Positions 14,999 through 16,513 of a DNA stretch of 16,513 bases are shown one piece after another (position 1 is the stretch's first letter; every line of letters begins with the position of its first letter). This stretch comes from Flavobacteriales bacterium (GTDB lineage: Bacteria > Bacteroidota > Bacteroidia > DT-38). The stretch is from NCBI GenBank assembly GCA_013214975.1, contig JABSPR010000358.1, positions 1-16,513 of the forward strand, given 5' to 3'. Below the pieces are notes generated by a model. That model saw nothing but the letters and a program-made list of their open reading frames with translations, did no database searches and was not told the origin of the DNA. Made by a program: the position numbers and the translations under genes.

Positions 14999-16513
14999 CT
15001 AACTAAGCTCCTTCTCTCTAAGAGCCTTCACCTTATCATCCGACAAGTACTCATCGAATGTCATTTCCTTATCTATTATCCCATTGGGGGTAATCTCTAT
15101 TATTCTATTTGCTATCGTATTTGTAAACTCATGATCATGAGATGTAAACAACAATGTCCCTTTATAATCAATCAATGAGTTATTTAATGCTGTAATAGAC
15201 TCTAAGTCTAAGTGATTTGTTGGCTCATCTAACAATAAGAAATTCGCAGATTGCAACATCGCTCTCGACAACATACACCTCACTTTTTCACCTCCAGATA
15301 GAACATTCGTCTTTTTAAATGTTTCTTCCCCAGAAAAAAGCATTTTTCCTAAATACCCTCTAATAAATGTTTCGTCCTTTTCTTCAGAATATTGTCTTAA
15401 CCAATCGATCAAATTATATTCATCTGTAAAATAGTCTGCATTTTCATTGGGCATGTAGGCATTCGTAATTGTAACACCCCATTCTATTGTACCTGCATCT
15501 TGAGGAGAGTTCCCAATTAGAACTTCAAATAAAGCCGTGATAGGCATACTATCCTTACAGATAACAGCCACTTTATCCCCTTTCTTTATATTCAGGTTAA
15601 TGTTTTTAAAAACAGAATTACCATCAACAGTTTTAGACAAATCTTTAACATTCAATAACTGATTACCTGCTTCTCTTTCTTGATCAAAAATGATAGCAGG
15701 ATACTTTCTTGTTGAAGGCTTAATTGCATCCACATTTAATTTATCCAATAGCTTCTTACGACTTGTAGCTTGTTTAGACTTAGATGCATTTGCACTAAAA
15801 CGTCTAACAAAGTCCTGAAGCTCTTTCCGCTTGTCTTCTGTTTTCTTATTCTTATCAGACCTCTGTCTTGATGCTAATTGACTAGCCTGATACCAGAACG
15901 TATAATTCCCAGTATATAATTCTACAGCACTAAAATCAATATCTACAATATGCGTACACACATGATCCAAGAAGTGCCTATCATGCGAAACAACGATTAC
16001 AGTTTTCTTATAATCGGCTAAAAAATTTTCCAACCACATTATAGTATTTACATCTAAATCATTCGTCGGCTCATCTAATAGCAGGATATCTGGATTTCCA
16101 AATAATGCTTGAGAAAGAAGGATTTTAACTTTATGAGTCCCGCTGATATCTTTCATTAACAGAGAATGCAATTCTTCACCAACACCCAATCCACTTAACA
16201 AACCAGCAGCGCCGCTTTCAGCATTCCATCCGTCCATTTCCGCAAACTGTGTCTCCAATTCTCCTGCCTTATCACCATCCGCCTCCGAAAAGTCTTCTTT
16301 CGCATAAATGGCATCTTTCGCCTTCATTACTTGATAAAGCTCCTTGTAACCCATTATTACCGTTTCAAGGACAGTGAACTCATCAAACTCGAAGTGATCC
16401 TGCTTCAGCACAGCCATCCTTGCGCCCTTATCCATTATTACAGTTCCAGAGGTAGATTCTATCTCACCCGAGAATATTTTTAAGAGTGTAGATTTACCAG
16501 CACCATTGGCACC
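14999..16513 (-). CDS. ybiT: ABC-F family ATPase, YbiT type (partial, 5' end outside window)
   Basis: ABC-F proteins are soluble twin-ATPase factors that act at the ribosomal E site. The reading frame stays open from 14999 to the right edge, giving 504 visible residues; about 30 N-terminal residues are missing. ATG 16435 is internal, because the preceding codons encode the first Walker A (GANGAGKST). In numbering from that ATG, NBD1 has Walker B LLLDEPTNDLD (118-128) and the His switch SHDRHF (150-155). A linker with RRFSANASKSKQATSRKK (211-228) is very like E. coli YbiT. NBD2 has signature LSGGEK (379-384), Walker B LLLDEPTNHLD (400-410) and SHDHEF (432-437). Two motifs are degenerate: NBD2 Walker A reads CKDSMPITA (293-301), lacking the invariant Gly and Lys, and NBD1's signature reads ISGTHK (97-102). 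FKBP follows on the same transcript. Confidence 0.93.
   Translation of the reverse strand, partial: GANGAGKSTLLKIFSGEIESTSGTVIMDKGARMAVLKQDHFEFDEFTVLETVIMGYKELYQVMKAKDAIYAKEDFSEADGDKAGELETQFAEMDGWNAESGAAGLLSGLGVGEELHSLLMKDISGTHKVKILLSQALFGNPDILLLDEPTNDLDVNTIMWLENFLADYKKTVIVVSHDRHFLDHVCTHIVDIDFSAVELYTGNYTFWYQASQLASRQRSDKNKKTEDKRKELQDFVRRFSANASKSKQATSRKKLLDKLNVDAIKPSTRKYPAIIFDQEREAGNQLLNVKDLSKTVDGNSVFKNINLNIKKGDKVAVICKDSMPITALFEVLIGNSPQDAGTIEWGVTITNAYMPNENADYFTDEYNLIDWLRQYSEEKDETFIRGYLGKMLFSGEETFKKTNVLSGGEKVRCMLSRAMLQSANFLLLDEPTNHLDLESITALNNSLIDYKGTLLFTSHDHEFTNTIANRIIEITPNGIIDKEMTFDEYLSDDKVKALREKELS

Noticed and set aside
14990..15178. 62-codon plus-strand open frame
   Set aside because: Covers the short ABC-F/FKBP gap but is mostly antisense to the ABC-F C-terminus, with no recognisable features.
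15541..15580. Frameshift or sequencing error as the cause of the missing Walker A in the second ATPase domain
   Set aside because: The flanking family sequence (GDKVAVI before, LFEVLIG after) is in the same frame at the expected spacing, so the substitution is clean within the motif.
16433..16435. ATG as the start of the ABC-F gene
   Set aside because: The frame continues upstream to the window edge and encodes the first Walker A motif, so the gene is truncated by the window and this Met is internal.
1..16513. CRISPR arrays, insertion sequences, tRNA or rRNA genes
   Set aside because: No regularly spaced repeats, transposase frames, terminal inverted repeats or cloverleaf/rRNA sequence were seen on either strand.

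Overview
This is an AT-rich stretch of ordinary chromosome from a member of the Bacteroidota, most likely Flavobacteriales-like. The evidence is a bacillithiol-type BshA, an exported GH3/serine-hydrolase fusion next to it, a mutL-rhomboid-rhomboid-EEP hydrolase gene string, an enlarged Lgt, TAnnTTTG-type -7 promoter matches, and almost no Shine-Dalgarno sequences. I see no insertion sequence, phage gene, CRISPR array, tRNA or rRNA. The assignment rests on protein family resemblance recalled from memory, not on a search.

Layout, left to right. (1) Minus strand, 1-3676: a 992-residue exported GH3/beta-lactamase-like fusion is followed 10 nt later by bshA, which runs off the left edge. (2) A divergent intergenic region (3677-3822) leads into a plus-strand operon, 3823-8822: a small single-pass membrane protein, mutL, two tandem rhomboid proteases and a membrane-anchored endonuclease/exonuclease/phosphatase-family enzyme. 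The spacings are 8, 10, 0 and 14 nt, and two of the genes start with TTG. (3) A lone family-5 substrate-binding lipoprotein (8812-10458, minus) overlaps the end of that operon tail to tail by 11 nt. (4) A second divergent region (10459-10600) carries a 16-bp perfect palindrome and a -7 element nearly on top of the next start codon. (5) A plus-strand operon, 10601-13868: mtaB (tRNA methylthiotransferase), lgt (lipoprotein maturation) and an inositol-monophosphatase-family phosphatase. (6) A 402-nt gene-free stretch contains a strong bidirectional terminator at 14197-14232. (7) Minus strand, 14271-16513: a YbiT-type ABC-F ATPase, cut by the right edge, is followed 20 nt later by an FKBP-type prolyl isomerase lipoprotein.

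Most genes are housekeeping: thiol cofactor synthesis, wall-sugar processing, mismatch repair, membrane proteolysis, tRNA modification, lipoprotein maturation and folding, and ribosome-associated ATPase. Lgt would lipidate the two lipoproteins encoded here (the substrate-binding protein and the FKBP), but that is a genome-wide role and not evidence of a local pathway.

I did not find a clear new multi-gene system. The observations most worth following up are the ABC-F protein, in which both halves of one composite ATP site are degenerate while the other site is intact; the 16-bp palindrome between the substrate-binding protein gene and mtaB; the exported GH3/serine-hydrolase fusion coupled to bshA; and the altered metal-site motif in MutL.
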